This document shows positions 23,222-35,152 of a DNA stretch of 64,000 bases, piece after piece; the first letter of the stretch is position 1; each line of letters begins with the position of its first letter. The stretch is from Mytilus edulis (Eukaryota > Mollusca > Bivalvia > Mytilida > Mytilidae): positions 86,502,604 to 86,566,603 of the forward strand of contig NC_092349.1 of the NCBI RefSeq assembly GCF_963676685.1, written 5' to 3'. Below the pieces are notes generated by a model. It ran no database searches, was not told where the DNA came from, and saw only the letters and a list, made by a program, of their open reading frames with translations. Both the position numbers and the translations under genes were made by a program.

Positions 23222-24890
23222 AAACGCAAAAACGTAGCACGAAAATTAAAAATCGGGAAAAACGAAGCACGAGAAATAAGATCGTAAATATTAAGGAATT
23301 TATCCGAAACAAGTACCAGAAGTTATACTCAGCCGTTCTTGGAGATCATGCAGCTATAAGTAATGAAGATGAAGACCTTGCAGTCACCTTTTAGCGTCCG
23401 CTACTTAAATTGCATCTTATTTAATAAAAAAAAATTAGTATTCATAGCAATTAGATGGACTTCATTAATACCATATATATTGCAAAATTAGAATGGTAAC
23501 AATATACATCAATTTCTATAAGTTAACACAGGTTTCAGAAGGTATTACAACACACTGACTTTTTTTTAACAAATTCGGGACATGCACGAGAAATTAAGAG
23601 CACCGACACGAAACACGGAAAATAAATAAGGGGAAACACGAAGCACGCAAATCGAGGCAAACACGAGAAAACGAGAAATAAAACGTCAAAACACGAAAAT
23701 ACCTGAAATAAAATGGCCGAAAACGTTGCACGAAAATAACCCTTTACCACCCTCTCTTTACTATTGTTTTTTACGCTTTTCCATATATTGTGAGCTTCAT
23801 TTAATGGATTGTTCTGTATCTCTATGTATTTAAGTGATGTTTTTTCCATTTTTTCATTATGACATTCATTTTTCCAGTATTCCTTGATCTTTATTCCTAC
23901 TAGTCTTTTCCATTCCATTTTATTCAGTGGATTTTCTATGTAGTAGCTACTGGATTTCAAATTGTATTTTGATAGAGTTTTTTCTACTCTGTTGGTAAAG
24001 TCTTTTCCTCTTTGGTCTGAGAATACTATTTGTCGGCGCAGAATGTCACATTCTATGGTTCCTGGATTTCGAACAATATTCATGAAGAAGGTAAGTACAT
24101 TTTTGTCTAATGTGATGGCAATAGGTTCTGCTCCTACCAGGGTATATACAGCCATATTTGCTGTATTATTTGGAAGTCCTTGAATTTGTCGGAGGATTTT
24201 TCTCTCTGCCAGTTCTAGCATATCCTTTTCTTTTGCAAGTAAGTTCATCACCTCAAGTCCGTATATGCTTCTTGGTACTGCATATGTTCTCCATAGCTTG
24301 TATGCAACCATGGGTGAGAATCCCCTTCTGACATGTAACCCAGCTCCAAGAAGGCTGTATATTGTTGCCCTTCCGGTTCTTATTCTTTCTGAGATATTTG
24401 CACGGTTTTGCTCGTTTCTTTTGATACCTAGATGTTTGGTTTCATTGGTTATATTGATGTCATTGTCTTCAAATTTCAACGTTGATATGTTTGAGCCTTT
24501 TGCATTGTATAGAACCGCTTCAGATTTAGTTGGATTGATTTTGACTAGATCTCTGCTTGTATGGTGTTGTACGATGTATAATATTCCTTGTGCATCTGCA
24601 GTACTATTTGCCAGGACAGCAATGTCATCGGCACATGTTGGTGCAGGGACTTGTATATCACCAATACATGCTCCAAGTCCACTTTTTAATATGCTATCAA
24701 GTATGACGTTGTTGTAGCATTTATATAGCGTTGTAGATAGTTTTGCACCTTGTTGAATTCCTTGTAGAACCATGACATCTTCTGTACATTGCCCTTCCCA
24801 TTTAACCTTGATGCTCATTCCTTTATACAAGTTTCTCAGTAATATCCAAAGTGTATTGGATTATAACATAAAAAGCCTAAGGGTTATGCA
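23222..24890 (-). mobile_element. 5'-truncated non-LTR (LINE) retrotransposon, RT core
   Basis: A long minus-strand frame (23535-24830) reads LQGIQQGAKLSTTLYKCYNN, the QG-LS-LY block of LINE reverse transcriptases, then PAPTCADDIAVLANS with the catalytic xADD (Cys in place of Tyr/Ala), then a thumb and C-terminal region with LGAGLHVRRGFSP and LAERKILRQIQGL. Sequence upstream of the palm (endonuclease and fingers) is missing, typical of 5' truncation. The low-coordinate end is a degenerate run of CACGAAA-type words (23222-23290 and 23580-23740). It is inserted against the exon at 23139. Confidence 0.75.
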
Positions 24891-24929
24891 ATTACATGCA
24901 TTTGATTATAATTGATAAAAAAAATGGCG

Positions 24930-25100
24930 TCGGGCTACAAAAAACGATGAAGTTTTGAACGATGGCGGAAGACAATTTAACGATGGCGCAAGACAATTTA
25001 ACGATGGCGCGAGTCATTTGACGATGGCGCAAGACATTTGAACGATGGCGGGGCTCCATCGTTAAACAGGCCATGGCGATCCCTGATGTCATTGGCTCAG
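24930..25100. repeat. short direct repeat of AACGATGGCG
   Basis: Six or so spaced copies of AACGATGGCG / GACGATGGCGCAAGACA. No gene; directly upstream (in element orientation) of the LINE fragment. Confidence 0.6.
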
Positions 25101-25383
25101 TTTCCATTGTTTAGAACATTTTAAACCAATCACAACGTTTCGGTGTATGCTTTTGAAAATATTACCCAGAATGCATTAGATTCTGAAACAGAAAATAAAA
25201 TATAGTTCAAAATTATGTAACTCAGTTACGATTTTTCTTTATACTGATATTCATAGTTGTATATTATATATGAAGTCAGCATATTTTTAAATGAAGTAAT
25301 GATATATTTTTGATATTTTATTTCCAATTGATTTTAGTTGATATCACATGACATATTTAAGTTATTCCTGTTATTTTTTCCAG

Positions 25384-25656
25384 TGAATACTAATGGTATG
25401 ACAGATGGGTTGTCACTAGAGAATAGTAAAATGTACTACTCTTTAGTGAAGGTGACCAATAAATTGAACTACACCTACATTCTAAGATCAGATGGTGTCA
25501 CCATTGAGAAAAACCCACTCTTACCTGGAAAGGTGTTTGATGGGGATGTTACTGGATATGATATTAACTACCTACCATTCAATACAATTGTCTATGCTAA
25601 CTGGGATGGATTTGGTTTACCTGCTGACGCCATCAAACAAGTGGATGTGTTGTCAG
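25384..25656 (+). CDS. exon: FN3-like module pair
   Basis: Acceptor TTTTTCCAG, phase 1 to phase 1, 273 bases. Reads MYYSLVKVTNKLNYTYILRS and DGVTIEK, then FNTIVYANWDGFG. The DTTPP border here is degenerate (EKNPLLPG). Donor GTAATT. Intact. Confidence 0.8.
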
Positions 25657-26133
25657 GTAATTGTAATAATATAAATTTTCTGTTTTAATTTAATTTGCTG
25701 AATGATTAATATATATGATTTCTTAGTGACAAATATTCAGTGAATTAACAGAGTAAAGTTGAGAATGAAAATGGGGAATGTGTCAATGAGACAACAACCA
25801 GACCAAACAGCTGAAAAAACAGACACCACAAATTCATCTTCAACATAACTTGAAAATGTGTGGCTTCAACTTTGGAATGAATGAAGTGCAAACATTTTAG
25901 TTATTTTTACTAATGATAGAACATATGATTGGGATAGTATCATGAAGCAAATACAAAAATAAAACCTTAAACACAAAATCAGCTTGAATCAACTGATGGA
26001 AGTTTGTTATATAGAATAATTTTTATGAGAAAGAAATGTTCATTTACAAAATTGTTAACATCTGAGTGGATGAAGAAAATCATGATCATTTCTCCAAGTT
26101 CATGGTATTAAAGGAAGAATTTTAATTTGACAG

Positions 26134-26428
26134 GAAACCCTGGATTGCAAGTGGACCAATCAAGTTTGGATTCACAAGATCCCAATCAGGAAGTAGTTTT
26201 CTATGAGGTTGCTGTGGGAACAGACAGATGATTCACCAAGACCAGGGATGATGTTGTTCCATATACAAATGTAGGACTAAACAAAACTGCCATTTTCTAT
26301 GACCTTGAGTTGACCCCTCTAACTGGTATCTACTCCTTCACAGTGAAGGCATACAGTGCGTCCTACTCTGTAGCTACATGCAGTCACGTCAAATGGTTTC
26401 AGGGTCGGATTTGATGGCGGAGTTACAG
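26134..26428 (+). pseudogene. exon with in-frame TGA and a one-base frameshift
   Basis: Acceptor TTTGACAG, phase 1. Reads NQEVVFYEVAVGTDR, then TGA (26229-26231), then FTKTRDDVVPY and LTGIYSFTVKAYSASYSVAT. Near 26385 the frame shifts by one base (an apparent extra T), after which TSNGFRVGFDGGVTG continues in the other frame to donor GTAAAA. Length is 295 where 294 would keep phase 1 to 1. Confidence 0.8.
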
Positions 26429-26469
26429 GTAAAATAGACTTATTTACATTTATATGCAAATTTATCTGC

Positions 26470-27560
26470 CACCCGTACGAAATAAGTAGTAGGATTCCAC
26501 CTAGACACTAGTAGGAATGAAGTAGGAATCTACCTAGAATCAAAAATTCTGTATAGAAAGTAGGCGGACATGGAAAATGAACAAAATTCTGACTGGATTT
26601 TTTTTATAATCCTACTACCAAAATCCTACTACCGAAGTGGAATTTTAAAAGTCTGTATGGATTTTTTCTGTTTTGAAAATCTGATTTGATTATTTATTTT
26701 CCTACTACAAGTACAAGAATCCTACCAGAATTAATTTATAAATTCCTACCAGAAAATCTTTCTACCTGGAAAGTTATCTTGAACTGGATTCTTGTTTGCT
26801 AATGACATGCATTTTGCAGTGTTATAAGTGCAAGCAAGTTCCAGTTCACAAATTCAAAATTTTTAGGGGAAAGAATGAAAAGTTGTGTTGGAACACAATG
26901 CTGCAAGCTCGGGTCACACAACTACAATAGAGAAATCTAAGAAAATATGGCTTATGAAGACTGAAGGTAATTCTTACACATTCAAGATGAATTTTTTATC
27001 TGCCTGCCAAAATATTTAGTAATCAATTAATTCAACAATAGTGCACAATTTAACTCATTATTTGTTCTTAACACATATCTACATGTTTATGTATAACACA
27101 ATTTCTAGCTTGCATATACTGCAGTTTCCTTATACATTTCATAAGTCCATTCTTTTAAAAATGAATTTATTCTATGAATTTCCTTTGTTCTTTGTTGATG
27201 AGATTCAAACTTAAATCATTGACCCAGTTGTGTATTTGTGAATATACACTTACATTTTGTATATTTTTAGATTCCTACCAGAAAATACTTTTCTGGGTGG
27301 AATTTTGAAAAATTCCTACCAGGTTTTCTAGTAAGAATTTTATTTTCCTACCAAATTATTCCTGCTAATTTGCATATTCCTGGTAGAAATATACAATATT
27401 CCTACTAAGAAATTCCTGCTAATTTAAATTTTTCGGCTATTTCCCGTGTGGATTCCTACTACTGTCTGACTGGAATATTACTCTTTTCTGGTAGGAATTC
27501 AAAGCAATATTCCGACTATATTCCGTGTACATTCCATACGGAACATTTCATACAGGCATG
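26470..27560. repeat. AT-rich stretch built of TCCTACTACC / TCCTACCAG words
   Basis: Numerous TCCTAC(C/T)A motifs cluster at 26480-26770 and 27280-27500, with opposed ends (CCCGTACGAAATAAGTAGTAG and a near-complement around 27445-27470). Probably a degenerate foldback-type element in an intron. No coding content. Confidence 0.4.
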
Positions 27561-27964
27561 ATTATGTAAAATCACACGTTCCTGTAAAGTTTGACATCAC
27601 AATTTATAACATTTGACGTCACAATTAGAAAGTGGTTGTTGCTTGACGTCAGTAGGTTATTCATAGCAGATCTAAGGTCATTCAGAGACAAAATTTAGCA
27701 GTATACCAAAATTGTAAATATGCTAATAGTATACTAAGTAAAAAAAAAGGGCAGCAAAAAGTCAAGTTTAGGGCTTTAAATAAACAATTGATAATTATTT
27801 GTAAACGTAGCGGAATAAGCCAAAGAGTACATTTAAACATCCTTTTGTGCACTTAAGGCTGTTTCTCAGTATACTTAGTTTGATATTGACCAGTACCTAA
27901 TGAGTAGTGTGTGGTGAATTATTTTGAACAAAGTATTCCTAATGTCAATATGATTGGTTTACAG

Positions 27965-28113
27965 GTGGAGTGTTTGTGATGGAGGAATTCTATGCTACAG
28001 ACACGTATTTGGACATTCAGTTTGAAGGATTTACTTCCAAGTTAGATATCATGATGTACTACGTAGCTTTGTCAAACAACTCTGATGCCAACAATACTAA
28101 CTGTAAACCATAT
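27965..28113 (+). CDS. exon: FN3-like module core
   Basis: Acceptor TTTACAG, phase 1. Reads GGVFVMEEFYATDTYLDIQF and KLDIMMYYVALSNNS with a Cys near the end. Donor GTAAGT, phase 0. Intact. Confidence 0.75.
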
Positions 28114-28122
28114 GTAAGTTAT

Positions 28123-29269
28123 GGCCAACTAAAATTAATTAGTAGATTTTCATCCAAATTTTTGAAAAAAATGGGGCGGGTGGGAGGATTTTATTTTTTA
28201 ATTTTTATTTCTTATGAAACCCTCTTGTGACTTGTTCTTCATATATATATGCAAGTGTAATAATAAGCTTTAATATATCATGTATATAGATGTATAAGGA
28301 ATCGTATATAATTTTTCAAAGGTAAATAAATACCTCTGATTGGCAACCACTGTTCCACATGCAATTGCTGCTTTAGAAACCTATTTTTAGAAGACAGCAA
28401 AAACATAAAGAAATGCTCTCTTCAGTTCGACTACCTTCACCAAATTTATTTGTCTTTCTAAGCTATGTTTTTTTTGTCTCCATAAAATGAAACAAATATG
28501 CATTGGTATGCAATAAAAGAATTATGAGTACAGAATAAAATGAAAACTCAAACAGTTTTGAAATAATAGGGTTGGTGTTTTTAAGATTCTTCTTGTAGAT
28601 GCAAATATGATTAAGATGTAAAACACGAACTTAACAAAAACGAAGAAGTTGTTTAATGACTCTATTGAGGATACTGGGACAGAAGGTGTTTGCTGTTTGT
28701 CAACAAAAAAACAATAGCCAATGCCATGGGTAAACCTAAGTGTATGTTTGCCGACTTTTTTGAACTCATTATACTGTCATAAATCCAACAAGTTCGTGCT
28801 TGTGTCAATTTTTTTTAATCCAGTTATGTTTTTGTACCAATGTGTTCCTAGTTCTTTCTTTTTGGATATAATTCACAGTCCAAAATTTCTGCCACAAAGT
28901 CATTTTATCAATAAAAAATCAACGGTTTTCTAACCACAGAAATTTGTGTCATGCCGCGATTTGCGTTCTTGGACACAGCGTATTACTTGTAAACCGATTA
29001 TTTTATACCCTTCTCGTAATCAATCTCTATTCTCGGTAGATGATTTTGTCATCATAGAGATGCAGAATCATTTTAAATTACTCAAAGAAATACGAAAACC
29101 GAATTTTGAAACAGGAAGTTCTGAAGGAAACGAAATTTTTTACGGTTACCGGAAACGGAAATGAAAAAAATCCGGAAATCGTAATTTTTTGAAAATAAAA
29201 AAAATTGGAGCGGGATGATTTCGGAGGGGCTGGCGGGGATGAAAATCTATCAATTAATTTTAATTGGCC
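28123..29269. mobile_element. ~1.15 kb element with ~33-bp terminal inverted repeats
   Basis: Left end GGCCAACTAAAATTAATTAG is followed by TAGATTTTCATCC. The right end is its near-complement, GGATGAAAATCTATC followed by AATTAATTTTAATTGGCC. TAT flanks both ends, a possible 3-bp target duplication. The interior has no convincing transposase. It starts 9 bp beyond the donor of the 27965 exon. Confidence 0.65.
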
Positions 29270-29314
29270 TATACACTAGTATCTCAGTCTTTTTGTGACT
29301 AAAAAGAGAATATG

Positions 29315-29580
29315 ACACTAACCTCAATCAATATGACACTAACCTAAAACGATTTGACACCAACCTAAATCTATATGACACCAACCTGAATGGATATGAC
29401 ACCAACCTAAATCTATATGACACTTATATAAATCAATATGACACCAACCTAAATCGATATGACACTAATATAAATCTATATGCCACCAACCTGAATTGAT
29501 ATGACACCAACCTAAATTGATATGACACTTTCATAAATCTATATGACACCAACCTGAATTGATATGATACCAACCCAAAT
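29315..29580. repeat. 23-24-bp tandem repeat, about eleven copies
   Basis: Unit ATATGACACCAACCTAAATC with variations (ACTAACC, ACTTATAT). Non-coding, in the intron before the 29890 exon. Confidence 0.85.
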
Positions 29581-29889
29581 CAAAAGACTTCTAAAGGTAA
29601 ATATACACTCTTCAAAATAGAGAAGATTCTATACAACGTTCCAAGCCCTAAACTGCTAAAATTGATGAACAAATTCATAAGAGACTATCAAATATTTTTC
29701 ATGTTGAAAAGGTTTTTCCAAAATATAGAATAATGACCATTTCGGTTATTTATCAAAATCAACAACCAGTACTAGCTATGTCTTATTCTCCAGGTAAATC
29801 ATGTCCTTATTTTACAACATTAGCATATGATCTCTTTATCTCATCCATTCTTAAAGGCATGATTTTTAAATATCTTCCATTTTACACAG

Positions 29890-30031
29890 ATTGATGGTGG
29901 TAAAGCTACCGACGAAGAGAAGAAGCAATTATTTACAGAATATGATGTCTCCAATATAAACAAATACACTGTCACAACAATCAGAGGTCTAAATCTGACA
30001 CAGGGAGCTACCTATTATGTGTACGCTATGG
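29890..30031 (+). CDS. exon: FN3-like module strand; seed of the 49-bp array
   Basis: Acceptor TTTACACAG, phase 0. Reads EEKKQLFTEYDVSNINKYTV and GLNLTQGATYYVYAMG. The first donor, GGTAAGT at 30032, gives phase 1. The last ~40 exon bases and the donor are the unit of the array that follows. Intact. Confidence 0.75.
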
Positions 30032-32871
30032 GTAAGTTTTAATCTGACACCTATTATGTGTATGCTATGGGTAAGTCGTAATCTGACACAGGAAGCTACC
30101 TATTATGTGTACGCTATGGGTAATCTGACACAGGGAGCTACCTATTATGTGTATGCTATGGGTAAGTCTTAAACTGACACAGGGAGCTACCTATTATGTG
30201 TACGCTATGGGTTAGTCTTAATCTGACACAGGGAGCTACCTATTATGTGTATGCTATGGGTAAGTCTTAATCTGACACAGGGAGCTACCTATTATGTGTA
30301 CACTATGGGTTAGTCTTAATCTGACACAGGGAGCAACCTATTATGTGTATGCTATGGGTAAGTCGTAATCTGACATAGGGAGCTACCTATTATGTGTACG
30401 CTATGGGTTAGTCTTAATCTGACACAGGGAGCTACCTATTATGTGTATGCTATGGGTAAGTCTTAATCTGACACAGGGAGCTACCTATTATGTGTACGCT
30501 ATGGGTTAGTCTTAATCTGACACAGGGAGCTACCTATTATGTGTATGCTATGGGTAAGTCTTAATCTGACACAGGGAGCTACCTATTATGTGTATGTTAT
30601 GAGTAAGTCCAGTCTGACACAGGGAGCTACCTATTATGTGTATGCTATGGGTAAGTCTAGTCTGACACAAAGAGATACCTATTATGTGTATGCTATGGGT
30701 TAGTCTTAATCTGACACAGGGAGCTACCTATTATGTGTATGCTATGGGTAAGTCTTAATCTGACACAGGGAGCTACCTATTATGTGTATGCTACGGGTAA
30801 GTCTTAATCTGACATAGGGAGCTACCTATTATGTGTATGCTACGGGTAAGTCTTAATCTGACACAGGGAGCTACCTATTATGTGTATGCTATGGAAAAGT
30901 CTTAATCTGACAAAGGGAGCTACCTATTATGTGTATGCTATGGGTAAGTCTTAATCTGACATAGGGAGCTACCTATTATGTGTATGCTATGGAAAAGTCT
31001 TAATCTGACAAAGGGAGCTACCTATTATGTGTATGCTATGGGTAAGTCTTAATCTGACAAAGGGAGCTACCTATTATGTGTATGCTATGGGTAAGTCTTA
31101 ATCTGACATAGGGAGCTACCTATTATGTGTATGCTATGGAAAAGTCTTAATCTGACAAAGGGAGCTACCTATTATGTGTATGCTATGGAAAAGTCTTAAT
31201 CTGACAAAGGGAGCTACCTATTATGTGTATGCTATGGGTAAGTCTTAATCTGACATAGGGAGCTACCTATTATGTGTATGCTATGGGTTAGTCTTAATCT
31301 GACATAGGGAGCTACCTATTATGTGTATGCTATGGGTAAGTCTTAATCTGACACAGGGAGCTACCTATTATGTGTATGCTATGGAAAAGTCTTAATCTGA
31401 CAAAGGGAGCTACCTATTATGTGTATGCTATGGGTAAGTCTTAATCTGACACAGGGAGCTACCTATTATGTGTATGCTATGGGTAAGTCATAATCTGACA
31501 CAGGGAGCTACCTATTATGTATATGCTATGGGTAAGTCTTAATCTGACACAGGGAGCTACCTATTATGTGTACGCTATGGGTAAGTCTCAATCTGACACA
31601 GGGAGCTACCTATTATGTGTATGCTATGGGTTAGTCTTAATCTGACACAGGGAGCTACCTATTATGTGTATGCTATGGGTAATTCTTAATCTGACACAGG
31701 GAGCTACCTATTATGTGTACGCTATGGGTTAGTCTTAATCTGACACAGGGAGCTACCTATTATGTGTATGCTATGGGTAAGTCTTAATCTGACATAGGGA
31801 GCTACCTATTATGTGTATGCTATGGGTAAGTCTTAATCTGACACAGGGAGCTACCTATTATGTGTATGCTATGGGTAAGTCGTAATCTGACACAGGGAGC
31901 TACCTATTATGTGTACGCTATGGGTAAGTCTCAATCTGACACAGGGAGCTACCTATTATGTGTATGCTATGGGTTAGTCTTAATCTGACACAGGGAGCTA
32001 CCTATTATGTGTATGCTATGGGTAATTCTTAATCTGACACAGGGAGCTACCTATTATGTGTACGCTATGGGTTAGTCTTAATCTGACACAGGGAGCTACC
32101 TATTATGTGTATGCTATGGGTAAGTCTTAATCTGACATAGGGAGCTACCTATTATGTGTATGCTATGGGTAAGTCTTAATCTGACACAGGGAGCTACCTA
32201 TTATGTGTATGCTATGGGTAAGTCGTAATCTGACACAGGGAGCTACCTATTATGTGTATGCTATGGGTTAGTCTTAATCTGACATAGGGAGCTACCTATT
32301 ATGTGTATGCTATGGGTAAGTCTTAATCTGACACAGGGAGCTACCTATTATGTGTATGCTATGGGTAAGTCTTAATCTGACACAGGGAGCTACCTATTAT
32401 GTGTATGCTATGGGTAAGTGTTAATCTGACACAGGGAGCTACCTATTATGTGTATGCTATGGGTAAGTCTTAATCTGACACAGGGAGCTACCTATTATGT
32501 GTATGCTATGGGTAAGTCTTAATCTGACATAGGGAGCTACCTATTATGTGTATGCTATGGGTAAGTCTTAATCCGACACAGGGAGCTACCTATTATGTGT
32601 ATGCTATGGGTAAGTCTTAATCCGACATAGGGAGCTACCTATTATGTGTATGCTATGGGTAAGTCTTAATCTGACATAGGGAGCTACCTATTATGCATGT
32701 GCTATGGGTAAGTCTTAATCTGACACAGGGAGCTACCTATTATGTATATATGCTATGGGTAAGTCGTAATCTGACACAGGGAGCTACCTATTATGTGTAT
32801 GCTATGGGTAAGTCTTAATCTGACACAGGGAGCTACCTATTATGTGTACGCTATGGGTAAGTCCAGTCTGA
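29990..32871. repeat. 49-bp minisatellite containing a 5' splice site, about 58 copies
   Basis: Unit is TAATCTGACACAGGGAGCTA followed by CCTATTATGTGTATGCTATG and GGTAAGTCT. Most copies keep GGTAAGT; others have GGTTAGT, GGAAAAGT or GGTAATT. Copy-number estimate is span divided by 49. A 343-bp (7-unit) higher-order period is visible: the rare GTAAGTCTCA variant and its neighbours occur at 31581 and again at 31924. The period is not a multiple of 3 and each unit contains TAA. Confidence 0.95.
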
Positions 32872-33061
32872 TAGAATTTGGAAATAGTTATGTTTGCATT
32901 GTAGTTTCCATTGTTTTTGAAATTGAATGAGTTTGGATAACAACTCATGTTTCAGTTTCTAATAACTTATGTTTACCAATACTTTTGATTTTTTTCTCAA
33001 CTTTCATGGAATAGAGTGCTGCTGTTTCAAACAATTGATAAAAGACTGAGAAAAGTAGACC

Positions 33062-33275
33062 ACACAGACAAGACATTGCCCTGTGTCCACACTTGATAAA
33101 GATTGAGAAAAAAAAATTACACAGACAAGACATAGCTTTGTGTCCACACTTGATAAAGATTGAGAAAAATAGATCACACTGATAAGACATTGCTCTGTGT
33201 CCACACTTGATAAAGATTGAGAAAAATAGATCACACAGACAAGACATTGCTCTGTGTCCACATTTATTTCAATCT
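33062..33275. repeat. 57-bp tandem repeat, about four copies
   Basis: Unit contains CACAGACAAGACATTGCTCT and GTGTCCACACTTGATAAAG. Open on the minus strand only because the period is a multiple of 3. Lies just before the 33295 exon. Confidence 0.85.
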
Positions 33276-33294
33276 CTTATTTTCTCTTTAACAG

Positions 33295-33398
33295 GTGCTG
33301 ATAAATCTGGAGCTTGTGGTATGGTCGTGCATGAATTCATTGTGGACACCACACCACCAGACATGGGCAGGATAAAAACTGGACCTTATTATGATATG
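33295..33398 (+). CDS. exon: FN3-like module border (VDTTPP)
   Basis: Acceptor TTTAACAG, phase 1. Reads ADKSGACGMVVHEFIVDTTP and PDMGRIKTGPYYDM. Donor GTTTGT, phase 0. Canonical border motif. Intact. Confidence 0.8.
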
Positions 33399-33861
33399 GT
33401 TTGTATTTCTATGGCTGTACTTATATTTATCAACAGGGACTAACGTTATTTCAAATCAACTATGAATTGTAAGGTGACATCTCTTACATTATGAAATAGC
33501 ACTGGCTTTTGATAGAAGTAAGCATCACAGCTAAATGCTTTCAGACCAGAATGTCACTACTGAATAGAAAAAGGGTCCAGAGTTATTGCTAAATATGCTT
33601 TGAGATTCATCTTGTGTAAAAAAAAATCATCAGATCTTTACTTTACAATAATTACATTAGATGTATGTTTCATTATAATACGTTATTCTGATTGGCTACA
33701 TTGCAATCTCACGTTATTCCTTAGTCAATTGCATTACACAATAAAATGTATCATTCATGATGTCACACAAGGTTCCACAATAAAGTGCACATGTAAATTA
33801 AATAAAAACTTGATAAAAATTGTGTTTTCATAATCCTAGCTAAAAAAAATGCAATTATAAG

Positions 33862-34022
33862 TATTGAATGCTTCATTTTGTAACTTCATAGGGTTGTAAA
33901 AGCGTTGACCATGTGCATATTTTTAGAATGAAGCGCTTCTGCGCTGAAGCGCTTCATACAAAATGTACTTTGGTCAACGCTTTTACACCCCAATGAAGTT
34001 ACAAAAGAAGCATTTAATTCTT
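33862..34022. mobile_element. foldback (hairpin) element
   Basis: An almost complete inverted repeat. The left arm (AATGCTTCATTTTGTAACTT, GTAAAAGCGTTGACC) mirrors the right arm (GGTCAACGCTTTTAC, AAGTTACAAAAGAAGCATT) around a core GAAGCGCTTCTGCGCTGAAG. Total about 160 bp, non-coding. Confidence 0.8.
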
Positions 34023-34416
34023 AAGTAAAGACAAAAGGAATGAATTAACATGACTGACTCTATGTAAAAGACTTACATTATTCAAGCATCATTTTATCAA
34101 AATAAATTAGTGTATAAATAATTTCAAGGTCTATCACAATAGAACTAAGAATGTTCCTAAAAAAATATATGGGAAGGACCATATACACAAATATTGCGAC
34201 AAAAACCATTTCAGTTGTCACTCCATTTATTAAGTCAAAAGAATTGGTGTAAAAACAAAATCAATAACTTGATATTTTCTGGATTTTATCAGTTCATTGG
34301 TAAAAAAATAGTATTTTTAAAGTAGATTCCCATAAAACATGATCTTATATTCTAATGTGCTCTGTGAAAACTAATTTTGATACATAACTATTGAGCTGCT
34401 TTTATTTAAATTTCAG

Positions 34417-34620
34417 GCTGTGACGTACACCCAATCTAATACCTCAGTGTACGTGTATTGGGAGGGATATGGTAACGACATTTCTGATATAGCCACATAT
34501 GAAGTATCACTGTGGAGAAATATATCATGTTCAGTAGAGGTTGAATCTGAGATGGTCTTTAGCTGGATTACCTTGTCCAACAATTATACAGATTATAGTT
34601 TCATAGATCTAACTCTTAAT
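34417..34620 (+). CDS. exon: FN3-like module core
   Basis: Acceptor AATTTCAG, phase 0 both sides, 204 bases. Reads VTYTQSNTSVYVYWEGYGND and ATYEVSLWRNISC. Donor GTAAGT. Several N-x-S/T sites. Intact. Confidence 0.8.
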
Positions 34621-34779
34621 GTAAGTTATTGTGTTGTAGGAATAATTTGTTTCTTCTGTTTTATTCTATTGATCCTAAATGTTGGGTGGTATAAGTGGGT
34701 GTCATCCTTAATTCCTAAAACAATAAAGCATCCTATCCCAGATCCTGATATATTGATCATGAACTCCTGAGGCTTGGTT

Positions 34780-34995
34780 AGGGTTAATCCAGATTCAAGC
34801 AAAAAGTAAAGGCCCATTCCTAAATTCTCACAGAAAAATTAAGGCCCAATCCTGAATTCTCGCAAGAATAAAGGGCCAATCCTTAATTCATTGGCCCTTA
34901 ATTCTCACAAAAAAAATGTCCTTTCCTGAATTTTCAACAAAAAAGAGCCCGATCCTGTATTCTCACAATAAAAAGGCCAAATCCTGAATATTTGC
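34780..34995. repeat. short repeats of GGCCCAATCCTGAATTCTC
   Basis: Irregular copies of TCCTGAATTCTCACAA-type words. Similar 'TCCCGAAATCC' material occurs at 44275-44450 and 46435-46605. Non-coding intron sequence. Confidence 0.5.
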
Positions 34996-35152
34996 TAATT
35001 TGAAGGGGAAAAAAAGCTATTTTGAATCATTGGTAAACATACTAGATGTGCAAACCTTTCTTATCTTACTAATGGAATTGTGTTATAGAAGAATTTCAAG
35101 ACTGAAAGTAAAAAGTTGATTTTATTACATTTATGCCATTTTTTTACTTCAG

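Noticed and set aside
24265-24717. 150-residue plus-strand open frame
   Set aside because: Antisense shadow of the LINE reverse transcriptase frame.
18097-26231. In-frame TGA codons as selenocysteine or readthrough sites
   Set aside because: One TGA exon also has an in-frame TAA and the other has a frameshift; no selenocysteine-type context or SECIS-like hairpin was apparent, and the family has ordinary residues there.
29990-32871. CRISPR-like regular array
   Set aside because: Units are directly abutting with no unique spacers, the setting is a eukaryotic intron, and the unit derives from the adjacent exon edge.
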